Assembly (NCBI GenBank): GCA_964592255.1
Contig: CAZQCI010000122.1
Coordinates: 1 to 6,141 of the forward strand
From: CAZQCI01 sp964592255
GTDB lineage: Bacteria; UBA10199; SBBF01
DNA: 6,141 bases
Direction of reading: 5' to 3'
In this document: one piece after another, positions 1-5,962 of the stretch
How positions within the stretch are numbered: position 1 is the first letter of the stretch
How the letters are laid out: every line of letters begins with the position of its first letter
The notes under the pieces: generated by a model
The model's database searches: none
Seen by the model: only the letters and a program-made list of their open reading frames with translations
Told to the model about the DNA's origin: nothing
Made by a program: the position numbers and the translations under genes

Positions 1-541
1 GAAGATGATGCCCTATTTTGGCAAGTAGTCCGAATAAAAATCCAGTTCCGCCGAAAGGGATGGCATAAGAATGGAGAATACCTACCAGACCTTGCTTCCG
101 ATATTTAGATCGAACAGCGTGGACCTCCAAAAGCCCTGCATGCAGGCAAGTCATGTTGAATCTAGTGCATATACTTAAGTTCATAAGCCCGCACAGTAAA
201 GCAATTCTGAACAAAGTTAAGAGATTCCAGCCTTGCATGGGAGAGAGGAAGGCATCGCTGACGAGGAGGAGCCCTAAATTTAAATAGCCTGACCAGAGAA
301 ATCCGATATGCGGTAGGACAGTTCCTTGAATACTATAGGGTGTTTTCCAGGCCAATAATTTCCATGGTCCTGTAGCTAGGCCGAAGACCGTATAGCCGAA
401 CACGATAGGGATGGTGAAAGTAAAACCAATCAAGTGCAGGTCTACTCCTTTAATAATATGCCAATAAAAGGCCGTGAAGATGAGTGTGGCGATAGGAATG
501 ATCCAGAGAAGAATGAAGTCAGTTTTTTTGTTTCGTTCCAT
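1..541 (-). CDS. Multi-pass membrane protein of unknown function (partial, C-terminus beyond left edge)
   Basis: An open frame of 180 codons runs from an ATG at 541 to the left edge without a stop. The upstream in-frame stop lies near 600, and no other ATG falls between it and 541. The product starts MERNKKTDFILLWII and is strongly hydrophobic, with likely membrane helices near residues 9-27, 37-58, 76-96, 104-124 and 150-173. The loop at 126-150 is His/Arg/Lys/Cys-bearing (TRFNMTC, HAVRSKYRKQG) and probably cytoplasmic. No clear Shine-Dalgarno precedes the start, so the exact start is uncertain. It lies 107 bp downstream of lemA on the same strand and could be cotranscribed, but it is not the TPM-domain partner that often follows lemA. 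Leucine is mostly CTN and phenylalanine mostly TTC, unlike the TTA/TTG and TTT habit of its neighbours, which may indicate acquisition. I do not recognise the family. Confidence 0.7.
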   Translation of the reverse strand, partial: MERNKKTDFILLWIIPIATLIFTAFYWHIIKGVDLHLIGFTFTIPIVFGYTVFGLATGPWKLLAWKTPYSIQGTVLPHIGFLWSGYLNLGLLLVSDAFLSPMQGWNLLTLFRIALLCGLMNLSICTRFNMTCLHAGLLEVHAVRSKYRKQGLVGILHSYAIPFGGTGFLFGLLAKIGHHL

Positions 542-648
542 AGCAGGCAGAATCGGGATAATATGGGTGCAGGCTGTCCTACGGTTGAAGATAAAAAATT
601 ATCCGATCGTATTTTGAATGTGGCCCGTAAACTTGCCTTGCGCTGATG

Positions 649-1239
649 TTAATGTTCGAACTGAACTTGGGGCGCTTGATTGGCTCCTGTATCCGCTTTA
701 AAATAGGCTTTTTGTTGAAAGCCCATGAGTCTGGCTAGAACCACATTGGGAAAAACACGGCATAAGGTGTTAAAAGCCTGGGCTGTTTCGTTATAACGCT
801 TGCGTTCTACGGTAATTCGGTTTTCTGTTCCTTCCAATTGGGATTGAAGAGCTAAAAAGTTTTCATTGGCTTTAAGGTTGGGGTACTGTTCCGATATAAC
901 CATTAATCGGCTTAACGCGGAGGATAGCTCCCCTTGCATTTGTTGAAATTTTTCCAAAGATTGGGGGTCGTTCAATATTTCAGGGCTAAGAGTGATTTGA
1001 GAAATTTTGGAACGAGCTTCAATGACTTTTTCCAAAGTTTCACTTTCATGAGCTGCATAGCCTTTTACCGTTTCCACAAGGTTTGGAATAAGGTCGAGGC
1101 GGCGTTGATAGACGTTTTCTACCTGAGACCATGCCGTTTTAACGGATTCTTCAGCGGTGACCAAGCGGTTATAGGTTCCGCTAAAGATCCAATAGGCAAC
1201 AAATAAAATACCTAAAAAGATTAAAAAGGCTTTTTTCAT
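649..1239 (-). CDS. lemA: LemA family protein
   Basis: This 196-residue protein has an N-terminal membrane anchor (about residues 4-19, AFLIFLGILFVAYWIF) followed by a long helical extracytoplasmic or periplasmic domain. The family signature is clear: YNRLV, then an AWSQVENVYQRRLDLIPNL block, VETVKGYAAHE, a YPNLKANENFLALQSQLEGT block, ENRITVERKRYNE and the C-terminal FPNVVLARLMGF. The length matches ordinary LemA proteins. The start is well set: AAGGAG lies 6 nt before the ATG. The biochemical role of LemA is not firmly known; family members are membrane-anchored helical-bundle proteins, often encoded with a TPM-domain (YgcG-like) protein or an HtpX-type protease. Neither partner follows here; the next minus-strand gene is an unknown membrane protein. 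The gene is divergent from the hydrolase at 1291, with only 51 bp between the starts. Confidence 0.95.
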   Translation of the reverse strand: MKKAFLIFLGILFVAYWIFSGTYNRLVTAEESVKTAWSQVENVYQRRLDLIPNLVETVKGYAAHESETLEKVIEARSKISQITLSPEILNDPQSLEKFQQMQGELSSALSRLMVISEQYPNLKANENFLALQSQLEGTENRITVERKRYNETAQAFNTLCRVFPNVVLARLMGFQQKAYFKADTGANQAPQVQFEH

Positions 1240-1290
1240 AAAGGCTCCTTGTGGTTACTTAGACACTTGAGGTGACTGTCATCTTGAAGT

Positions 1291-2187
1291 ATGTTTCTAA
1301 AGATGAAAAACAGTTCCCCCAAAAAATCTATCGTTAAATTAAACGGATTAAAGCACACCTTTTATACGTGGGGAAGCCCTAAAAAACCTAAGATTTTTTT
1401 TGTTCATGGTTGGATGGATACGGCCGCTAGTTTTCATTTTATTGCTTCCCACCTTCAAGACTCTTTTCATTGCATTGCTCTCGACCTCCGGGGATTTGGG
1501 CAGACGGAACATACTCACAATCCTTTAGGTTATTTTTTTTACGAATATTTGGCAGATGTACATCAGTTTTTCAATTTTTTATCCCCACATCAACCCATTG
1601 ATTGTGTAGGGCATTCCATGGGTGGAAATATTTTATCGTTTTATGCCGGTGTTTTTCCCCAGCGTATTCGATCCTTTGTCAATCTGGAAGGTTTTGGGAT
1701 TCAGGATATGCCTTATGAGCAAGGCCCAGAAAGAATGCGACAATGGTTGCAGGGGCTAAACCAGCCTGTGCCTTTGAGTATTTATAAAAATAAAGAAGAC
1801 ATGGCCCGGCGTTTAAGGCAGGTTAATCCCGCTCTTGATGTTCAAAAATCCCGTTTCCTAGCTTCCTACATGACCAAGAAATATGGAAAAAAGGTTATTG
1901 TATCAGCGGATACTCGACATAAGCTGCCGGGACCTTATCTGTTTCGCTTAGAAAATTTCTATGCCTTTATCTCCTGTATTCAGGCGCGGTGTTTCTTGAT
2001 TGCTGGAGGCAAAACCAATATGGAAAAATGGATGAAAGGCAAAGGGAGTTTTGGAAAAGAATTAAAGAAGCGCTTGAGGCGTTATCCTGCTTCATCCAAA
2101 AAAATTATTTTACCCGATTGCGGACATATGATGCATCATGAACAACCAGCACAGTTGGCAGAATTAATTTGTAATTTTTTAAAGTGA
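1291..2187 (+). CDS. Alpha/beta hydrolase
   Basis: This 298-residue cytosolic hydrolase of the alpha/beta fold has the expected order of motifs. The oxyanion-loop VHGWMD is at residues 38-43, LDLRGFG at 64-70, and the nucleophile elbow GHSMGG at 107-112 has Ser109 as the likely nucleophile. The likely catalytic histidine is His279 in DCGHMMHHEQP. The usual acid position after strand 7 reads IAGGKTN and lacks Asp, so Glu133 in NLEGFG (end of strand 6) is a candidate acid, as in some haloalkane dehalogenase-like enzymes. The substrate cannot be told. There are two possible starts, 1291 and 1303 (fifth codon). Neither has a good Shine-Dalgarno: GAGGTGA ends 15 nt before 1291, and GAAG touches 1291 but lies 13 nt before 1303. 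It is the first gene of a four-gene plus-strand run, followed after 13 nt by the MBL hydrolase. Confidence 0.9.
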   Translation: MFLKMKNSSPKKSIVKLNGLKHTFYTWGSPKKPKIFFVHGWMDTAASFHFIASHLQDSFHCIALDLRGFGQTEHTHNPLGYFFYEYLADVHQFFNFLSPHQPIDCVGHSMGGNILSFYAGVFPQRIRSFVNLEGFGIQDMPYEQGPERMRQWLQGLNQPVPLSIYKNKEDMARRLRQVNPALDVQKSRFLASYMTKKYGKKVIVSADTRHKLPGPYLFRLENFYAFISCIQARCFLIAGGKTNMEKWMKGKGSFGKELKKRLRRYPASSKKIILPDCGHMMHHEQPAQLAELICNFLK

Positions 2188-2200
2188 GTCAAATAATAAA

Positions 2201-2977
2201 ATGAAAGTTAAAGCCACCATTTTAGGTAGCGGTACCTCCAGTGGGGTACCCTATATCGGATGCTCCTGTCCGGTCTGCACGTCCACCAATTCTAAAAATA
2301 AGCGCTTGCGGTCCAGTTGCCTGTTTGAAGTCAATGGCAAGAATATCATTATTGACACTACCCCTGATTTTAGAGCCCAAGTTTTGCAGTGTTCTTTGTC
2401 GCGTGTCGATGCTGTTTTTTATACTCATACTCACGCCGATCATATTCATGGCATTGATGATTTGAGAACTTTTAACTTTATCCAACGTGAATCGATTCCT
2501 ATTTATGGAAATCAGGAAACTATAAATGAAATAGTAGCTCGTTTTGGATATATTTTTAATCCCAAAGCTTATTCCCCAGGAGGTAAACCCTCTCTTGTGC
2601 CCCAAGTGTTTGATGGGGATTTTAATTTTTTAGGTATTCCTGTTCAGGTGATTCGCCTGCGTCATGGACGGCGTGATAACGTGGGATATCGTATTGGCTC
2701 TGTTGCTTGGCTGACGGATACTAACGGTGTCTATCCCGAAGATTATCCCAAGTTGAAAGGTCTTGATGTTTTATTTGTGGATGGTTTACGTAAAACGCCT
2801 CACGAATCCCATTTTTGTCTGGATGATGCGTTAGTTGAGGCTCAAAAAATTAAGGCCAAACAAACAGTGTTGATCCATTTAACCCATGATTATGATCATG
2901 ACATTGATAATGCTGCTTTGCCACCAGGAGTACAGTTGGCTTATGATAACTTGTCTTTTGAATGCGAATCACAATGA
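2201..2977 (+). CDS. MBL-fold metallo-hydrolase, PhnP-like (COG1235 type)
   Basis: This 258-residue metallo-beta-lactamase-fold hydrolase shows the PhnP-type layout. It opens with LGSGTSSGVPYIGCSCPVC (residues 8-26), whose cysteines resemble the structural zinc site of PhnP proteins. The metal-binding THTHADH is at 75-81 (His76, His78, Asp80, His81). Further ligands are likely His155 (RLRHGRRDN), Asp173 (LTDTNG) and a late histidine in LIHLTHDYDH (His226 or His229). PESH-like residues His201/His204 lie between them. PhnP itself is a cyclic ribose-phosphate phosphodiesterase in phosphonate breakdown. No phn genes are visible here, so this is better called a stand-alone family member that probably cleaves a phosphodiester or ester. 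The start has no strong Shine-Dalgarno (GTGAG, 12 nt away), and translation may depend on the upstream gene. Its TGA stop overlaps the next ATG. Confidence 0.92.
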   Translation: MKVKATILGSGTSSGVPYIGCSCPVCTSTNSKNKRLRSSCLFEVNGKNIIIDTTPDFRAQVLQCSLSRVDAVFYTHTHADHIHGIDDLRTFNFIQRESIPIYGNQETINEIVARFGYIFNPKAYSPGGKPSLVPQVFDGDFNFLGIPVQVIRLRHGRRDNVGYRIGSVAWLTDTNGVYPEDYPKLKGLDVLFVDGLRKTPHESHFCLDDALVEAQKIKAKQTVLIHLTHDYDHDIDNAALPPGVQLAYDNLSFECESQ

Positions 2978-3732
2978 AAACATCTAAGAAAAAAATAAAA
3001 AATAACAAGTCGACTCATGTCCGAAATGAACTGACGCATCATGATCCCTCTTTTTTGAATAAAATTATTCCTTACTTCAATGTTATGGAAAAATATTTCC
3101 GTTACGAAGTGGTCGGGTTGGAACATATCCCCATCGGTAAAAGAAGTTTAGTGGTGATGAATCATGGGATTATTCCGTATCACGGATTTTTGTTATGTAA
3201 GAAGGTGATTGAAAGGAGAAAAGTATATCCGCGGGGTCTGGCCGCCGGTTTTTTATTTTCTATTCCTCTCGTTCGTGATTTTTTTCTAAAAGGTGGAGCC
3301 GTTAATGCAAACCCTAAAAATGGAGAGCGTCTTTTAAAAAATGATCAGTGCTTATTTCTAGCTCCCGGTGGCATTTACGAAGGTCTTGTTTGTGAGCCTG
3401 GGATGAAGCGCATCCCCTGGGAAAGGCGTAAAGGTTTTGTACGTTTAGCTCTCCAAACTCGCACCCCCATCATTCCCACTTTTTGTGTGGGTATTAACGA
3501 TGTTTACTGGAATTCCAGATTATTTTTGAAGTGGCGCATTAAAATTTTAGAAGCCATTCGTTTTTCACTTCCTCTCTTTTATGGTTTAGGTTTAGCTCCC
3601 TTACCGGTTAAACTGACCCATTTTGTTGGTAAACCTATTCCTGCACGGATCAAGTCAGGGGAGACTTTTGAGCAGGCCGTTAAAAGAATTCACACTCAAG
3701 TGATGGATGCTATGAAGGAACTTGCACAATGA
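2974..3732 (+). CDS. Lysophospholipid acyltransferase family protein, DGAT2/TMEM68-like
   Basis: This 252-residue protein is of the PlsC/LPLAT superfamily, which moves acyl groups from acyl-CoA or acyl-ACP onto glycerolipid or alcohol acceptors at the membrane. With the start used here, VVMNHGIIPYHGFLL (from about residue 60) occupies the place of the NHX4D motif with His64, followed by FSIPLVRDFFLKGGAV and the acceptor motif FLAPGGIYEG (PGG at 131-133, Glu136). PGG-x-x-E is typical of the DGAT2/TMEM68 branch. The usual aspartate is absent: Tyr69 and His70 occupy the plausible positions. The N-terminus is very basic (KTSKKKIKNNK). An earlier in-frame ATG at 2962 would add four residues; I chose 2974 because it forms an ATGA overlap with the upstream stop, matching the next junction. 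No Shine-Dalgarno supports either start. The C-terminal IHTQVMDAMKELAQ is ordinary for the family. Confidence 0.85.
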   Translation: MKTSKKKIKNNKSTHVRNELTHHDPSFLNKIIPYFNVMEKYFRYEVVGLEHIPIGKRSLVVMNHGIIPYHGFLLCKKVIERRKVYPRGLAAGFLFSIPLVRDFFLKGGAVNANPKNGERLLKNDQCLFLAPGGIYEGLVCEPGMKRIPWERRKGFVRLALQTRTPIIPTFCVGINDVYWNSRLFLKWRIKILEAIRFSLPLFYGLGLAPLPVKLTHFVGKPIPARIKSGETFEQAVKRIHTQVMDAMKELAQ

Positions 3733-4220
3733 ATTATTGGTTGATGAAAACGGAGCCCTCTTCTTATTCCATTGATGATTTGGCGCGTGATGGTCGGACT
3801 TTTTGGAGTGGGGTGCGTAATTTTCAGGCTCGTAATTTTATGCGCGACCAAATGAAAATAGGCGACCGTGTTTTGTTTTATCATTCCAATGCGGACCCTT
3901 CCGGTGTGGTGGGCATTGCTGAAGTGTGTAAGGCGGGCTATCCAGATTTTACGGCCTGGGATAAAAAAGATAGTCACTACGACCCTAAATCGTCACAGGC
4001 AAAACCTTTGTGGTTTATGGTGGATGTTAAATTTATTTCTCAATTTAAAAAGATTGTTTCACTTGCCGATTTGAAAGCGAATCCTCAATTAGAATCGATG
4101 ATGGTTCTCCAAAAAGGATCACGTCTTTCTGTCCAGCCCGTAAGTCATGCTCATTTTGAAGAAGTCTGCCGTATGGGACGAGGTAAGGGATCTTCTTCTT
4201 TTTTGGGGTCTGCTTTGTAA
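3729..4220 (+). CDS. EVE domain-containing protein (THYN1-like)
   Basis: This 163-residue single-domain protein is of the EVE family, a PUA-like fold that binds modified nucleobases in DNA or RNA. Family marks in order are YWLMKTEP (residues 3-10), SIDDL, WSGVRNFQARNFM (26-38), KIGDRVLFYHSN (43-54), VVGIAEV, YPDFTAWD, PLWFMVDVKF and the late RLSVQPVS. The aromatic and Asn positions that frame the EVE pocket appear intact. The start at 3729 forms ATGA with the acyltransferase stop, so translation is probably coupled; there is no Shine-Dalgarno. The family usually ends shortly after the EEVCRMG-like helix. The final RGKGSSSFLGSAL tail is low-complexity and overlaps coding-looking sequence on the other strand. 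Stand-alone EVE proteins are widespread, and the other genes in this run do not reveal its target. Confidence 0.95.
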   Translation: MNYWLMKTEPSSYSIDDLARDGRTFWSGVRNFQARNFMRDQMKIGDRVLFYHSNADPSGVVGIAEVCKAGYPDFTAWDKKDSHYDPKSSQAKPLWFMVDVKFISQFKKIVSLADLKANPQLESMMVLQKGSRLSVQPVSHAHFEEVCRMGRGKGSSSFLGSAL

Positions 4221-4251
4221 GGAATAATCTGAGCTGTCAGTGTTATTCCTT
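4219..4251 (+). terminator. Hairpin at the convergent gene end, possible bidirectional terminator
   Basis: AAGGAATAA (4219-4227) pairs with TTATTCCTT (4243-4251). Inside it CTGA (4229-4232) pairs with TCAG (4237-4240) around a GCTG loop, giving 13 base pairs with a one-by-two internal loop. It begins in the stop codon of the EVE gene. No T-run follows on either strand, so it is not a textbook intrinsic terminator. It could be a terminator, a 3' stabilising stem or chance. Confidence 0.45.
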
Positions 4252-4264
4252 CAGATTCACATTC

Positions 4265-4291
4265 CTTAAATAATTCAATAATTTAAGTTTT
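4265..4291 (+). terminator. AT-rich hairpin followed by TTTT, weak terminator candidate
   Basis: CTTAAAT (4265-4271) pairs with ATTTAAG (4281-4287) around a 9-nt loop, followed directly by TTTT. The stem is nearly all A-T and would be weak, but it sits where the plus-strand run should end and faces the end of the minus cluster. Confidence 0.3.
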
Positions 4292-4336
4292 AACTCTGAT
4301 TTGGAAGTCATTTTAATTTTGGTGGTCATGACATGG

Positions 4337-4525
4337 TCATTTTTGATCGTCAAGCGATTCTGCTTGTAGGGAAGGCTGCCCCAGATAATGGCTGATTTTC
4401 ATTTGTAAATCATTTAAAGGAAGATCCAAATCTTCCGGCGGAATTTGCTCGTGCCGGACTAAAATTCCTGCGAAATTTTTGATGAGGGCTTCGTTAATGG
4501 AGCTGAGGGTTTTAGACTTTTTCAT
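4337..4525 (-). CDS. Small hypothetical protein downstream of the acyl carrier protein, possibly frameshifted
   Basis: A 62-residue protein starting MKKSKTLSSINEALIKNF. The start at 4525 is chosen because AAGGAG sits 4 nt before it; a longer in-frame ATG at 4567 lies deep in the ACP gene and has no such site. It overlaps the ACP end by 14 nt, so it is the last visible gene of the minus operon and probably coupled. I do not recognise it. Its first half has some flavour of an ACP helix I and loop (IPPEDLDLPLNDLQ), but there is no DSL serine motif. Past about residue 43 the open frame ends quickly, while a neighbouring frame stays open and reads plausibly (see findings), so this may be the front part of a broken or misread gene. 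Confidence 0.6.
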   Translation of the reverse strand: MKKSKTLSSINEALIKNFAGILVRHEQIPPEDLDLPLNDLQMKISHYLGQPSLQAESLDDQK

Positions 4526-4760
4526 GAGTCTCCTTAAGTGTTTTGATTTGTGTGACAATATCTCCAAGAGTCAGCAGCGGAGAGAGTTCCAATTCATCAA
4601 ATTCTATGTTGTATTTTTTCTCTAGTTTCATCATCAGATCCACAATGTCTAAAGAGTCCAAACACAAATCGTTTTTTAAATCCCAATTCCACTCTGGTAT
4701 TTTAGTTTGGTTCGATTGACTGAGGGTTTGAATAATTTTTAAAATATCGTTCAGTTTCAT
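4512..4760 (-). CDS. Acyl carrier protein, IacP-like by context
   Basis: This 82-residue protein has typical acyl carrier protein length. LCLDSLDIVDLMMKLEKKY holds the DSL site at residues 35-37. Ser36 is the expected attachment point for 4'-phosphopantetheine, which carries acyl chains by thioester. The acidic helix II (DIVDLMMKLEKKYNIEFDELEL) and the following TLGDIVTQI helix fit the family. The N-terminal third is less conserved, and Trp24/Trp26 are unusual for a housekeeping ACP. The neighbourhood contains no fab genes, which argues for a specialised carrier. Its start forms ATGA with the stop of the preceding gene, so it is coupled to that hydrophobic coiled-coil protein. In Salmonella SPI-1 the ACP IacP is encoded beside translocator genes. 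I infer a similar arrangement here, but sequence alone cannot prove it. Confidence 0.88.
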   Translation of the reverse strand: MKLNDILKIIQTLSQSNQTKIPEWNWDLKNDLCLDSLDIVDLMMKLEKKYNIEFDELELSPLLTLGDIVTQIKTLKETHEKV

Positions 4761-5302
4761 ACCTTCAACACGGTTTCTTCCGACCGTTCCATATTTTCTA
4801 AAGCTTTTTCCATCCGGTTTTTAAAAGTTTGTTGGCTTTCCGTCATACTTTTTAAATGTTCCTCTTCGATACTGGTTTGAAAATTCTCCACTTCTGCCCA
4901 TTTTTTAAATTTTTCGGCGTTCACTCCGGCTTGGCCGGCTTCTTTAGTGTAAGGATTTAATTGAGAGACACTGTTGATGACCCCCTGTATGCCTTGATTG
5001 GCCGCCTGAAAGACCGGGGCGAGGGGAGGTAAGGCCAAACTTAATGCGAGGGTACCGATGTTGAAAAAATTGGAACAGATTCCGATAAAAAAATTAAATG
5101 TACCGGCTTTACCAAGTGCGTTTTGCTGTTTTTGTAAGGCACTGATATTTTTATCCAATAAAGCCATGTTTTTTTCGTGGTGGATTGCCCGGGCCAGTTT
5201 AGTGTCTTTGCGCGCTTCTAAAGAGTCTTGATTGGCTTCTTCCAACAGAGTTTGAATACTGATGGCTTGTGAATGATTGGCGTTAGAAGCAGTTAGGCTC
5301 AT
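4757..5302 (-). CDS. Putative type III secretion translocator-like protein
   Basis: This 181-residue protein starts at MSLTASNANHS. The frame is open further upstream to 5422, but AAGGAG at 5309-5314 lies 6 nt before the ATG at 5302, and the extension would read through the palindromic element. An N-terminal polar helix region (residues 15-63, Q/E/K/A-rich, coiled-coil-like) leads into a hydrophobic stretch at about 69-98 (FNFFIGICSNFFNIG, then LALSLALPPLAPVF). A Gly/Gln-rich segment (100-130) and a C-terminal charged helix (131-178) follow. Helix, hydrophobic pair and helix without a signal peptide is the layout of type III translocators and of some pore-forming effectors. It is far shorter than SipB/YopB and I see no diagnostic motif. 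The downstream ACP start overlaps its stop. Confidence 0.6.
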   Translation of the reverse strand: MSLTASNANHSQAISIQTLLEEANQDSLEARKDTKLARAIHHEKNMALLDKNISALQKQQNALGKAGTFNFFIGICSNFFNIGTLALSLALPPLAPVFQAANQGIQGVINSVSQLNPYTKEAGQAGVNAEKFKKWAEVENFQTSIEEEHLKSMTESQQTFKNRMEKALENMERSEETVLKV

Positions 5303-5316
5303 AAAGTTCTCCTTAT

Positions 5317-5445
5317 GTTTGTAAGTATTAAGGGTAGATAATTTTATTCCAATTTCTTCGAAACTCCTCGCCCCCCTTCGGCGAGGCTCGTCAGACAGCC
5401 GAATAAATTTCCACAAAATCACCTATCCTTAATGCTTATTCAAAC
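5317..5445. repeat. Long imperfect palindrome with GC-rich tip, MITE/REP-like
   Basis: The core runs 5323-5437. The left arm, read outward to inward, begins AAGTATTAAGGGTAGAT (5323-5339). The reverse complement of the right arm begins AAGCATTAAGGATAGGT (5421-5437). They agree at 29 of the first 38 positions, and five mismatches are transitions that could still pair as G-U in RNA. The tip is CCTCGCC (5366-5372) and GGCGAGG (5380-5386) around a 7-nt loop, a perfect 7-bp GC stem; the right arm carries an 8-nt bulge. GTTTG (5317-5321) and CAAAC (5441-5445) may extend the ends. It fills the gap between the stop at 5440 and the Shine-Dalgarno at 5309-5314. It could be a non-autonomous mobile element or a structured mRNA segment. 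Confidence 0.6.
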
Positions 5446-5961
5446 TTTGTTACTGGTACGAAAGCCATTATGAATTTCGTCGATGATGTGTAAAATTCTT
5501 TCAGTTTCCTTGGCACTTTTTTCATCCTGACTTTTCAATGTTTCCATATCTTCCGATAATAATTTCTTAAGGCCTTGCAGCGATTTAAGAATGGATTCGC
5601 CGTTAATTTTTATCCCCAAAACTTTTTTCTGGTTCTTGGCTTCTTGCAGCATCTCCAACGTTTTTCCTAAATCGGTTTTTAATTGTCCTAATGTGATCAT
5701 CGAAAGAGGTTTGGTTAAAAAATCCACAACCTTGGCCACTACTTTTAATACTTTGAAGCAACCGCCACCCCCTCCATGAGCTCCTTTCATTTGATCGATG
5801 AGGTTTTTAATCCTTTCTTGTCGCTTATCCGCAAGGCTACGGGTGTGGATTCGGACCGAAGATTGAGTTACTTTTTTTTCTTCGATGTCACTTTTTCCAA
5901 AATTGGCGGCCACATTGTCGATAAACGACTCGATATTAAAATTTCCAGCGGGTTCCACCAT
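5440..5961 (-). CDS. Hypothetical coiled-coil protein of putative type III secretion cluster
   Basis: This 173-residue protein has no signal peptide. The start is firm: AGGGG lies 5 nt upstream, inside the end of the preceding gene, and only one base separates that stop from this ATG, so the two are coupled. Residues 1-60 are polar and basic (TRSLADKRQERIKNLIDQM). Five glycines and a cysteine (63-68) lead into an amphipathic or hydrophobic segment (about 69-92, FKVLKVVAKVVDFLTKPLSM). Residues 93-165 are Lys/Glu/Leu-rich helix with coiled-coil character (LKTDLGKTLEMLQEAKNQKK, then LKSLQGLKKLLSEDM). The Gly-Cys-hydrophobic core between helical arms recalls small type III translocators, but the match is architectural only. 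I do not recognise a family. A gap of 137 bp holding a palindrome separates it from the next gene. Confidence 0.65.
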   Translation of the reverse strand: MVEPAGNFNIESFIDNVAANFGKSDIEEKKVTQSSVRIHTRSLADKRQERIKNLIDQMKGAHGGGGGCFKVLKVVAKVVDFLTKPLSMITLGQLKTDLGKTLEMLQEAKNQKKVLGIKINGESILKSLQGLKKLLSEDMETLKSQDEKSAKETERILHIIDEIHNGFRTSNKV

Positions 5962-5962
5962 A

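Noticed and set aside
654..661. GTTCGAAC palindrome at the lemA end
   Set aside because: It encodes the lemA C-terminus; eight bases is expected by chance.
1266..1296. TTGAGG, 17 nt, TATGTT as a plus promoter overlapping the hydrolase start
   Set aside because: Each box is 4/6. It would put the transcript start near the second ATG (1303), which is intriguing but unsupported.
2222..2605. Open minus-strand frame antisense to the MBL hydrolase
   Set aside because: It mirrors a well-supported plus gene and has no start signal; other antisense frames inside lemA, the acyltransferase and the 173-residue gene were dropped for the same reason.
4323..4339. TGGTCAT direct repeat and GTCATGAC palindrome after the minus cluster
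   Set aside because: Short, weak and without a T-run; no clear function.
4526..4567. Longer start (ATG 4567) for the small gene after the ACP
   Set aside because: It lies deep inside the ACP coding region without a Shine-Dalgarno; AAGGAG marks the start at 4525.
5325..5352. Promoter-like pair on the minus strand (TTGGAA, 16 nt, TAATAC) upstream of 5302
   Set aside because: Only 4/6 and 3/6 matches to sigma-70 consensus, and it falls in the repeat arm; too weak to annotate.
5303..5422. N-terminal extension of the 181-residue protein to an ATG at 5422
   Set aside because: It would translate the palindromic element and ignores the ideal AAGGAG 6 nt before ATG 5302.
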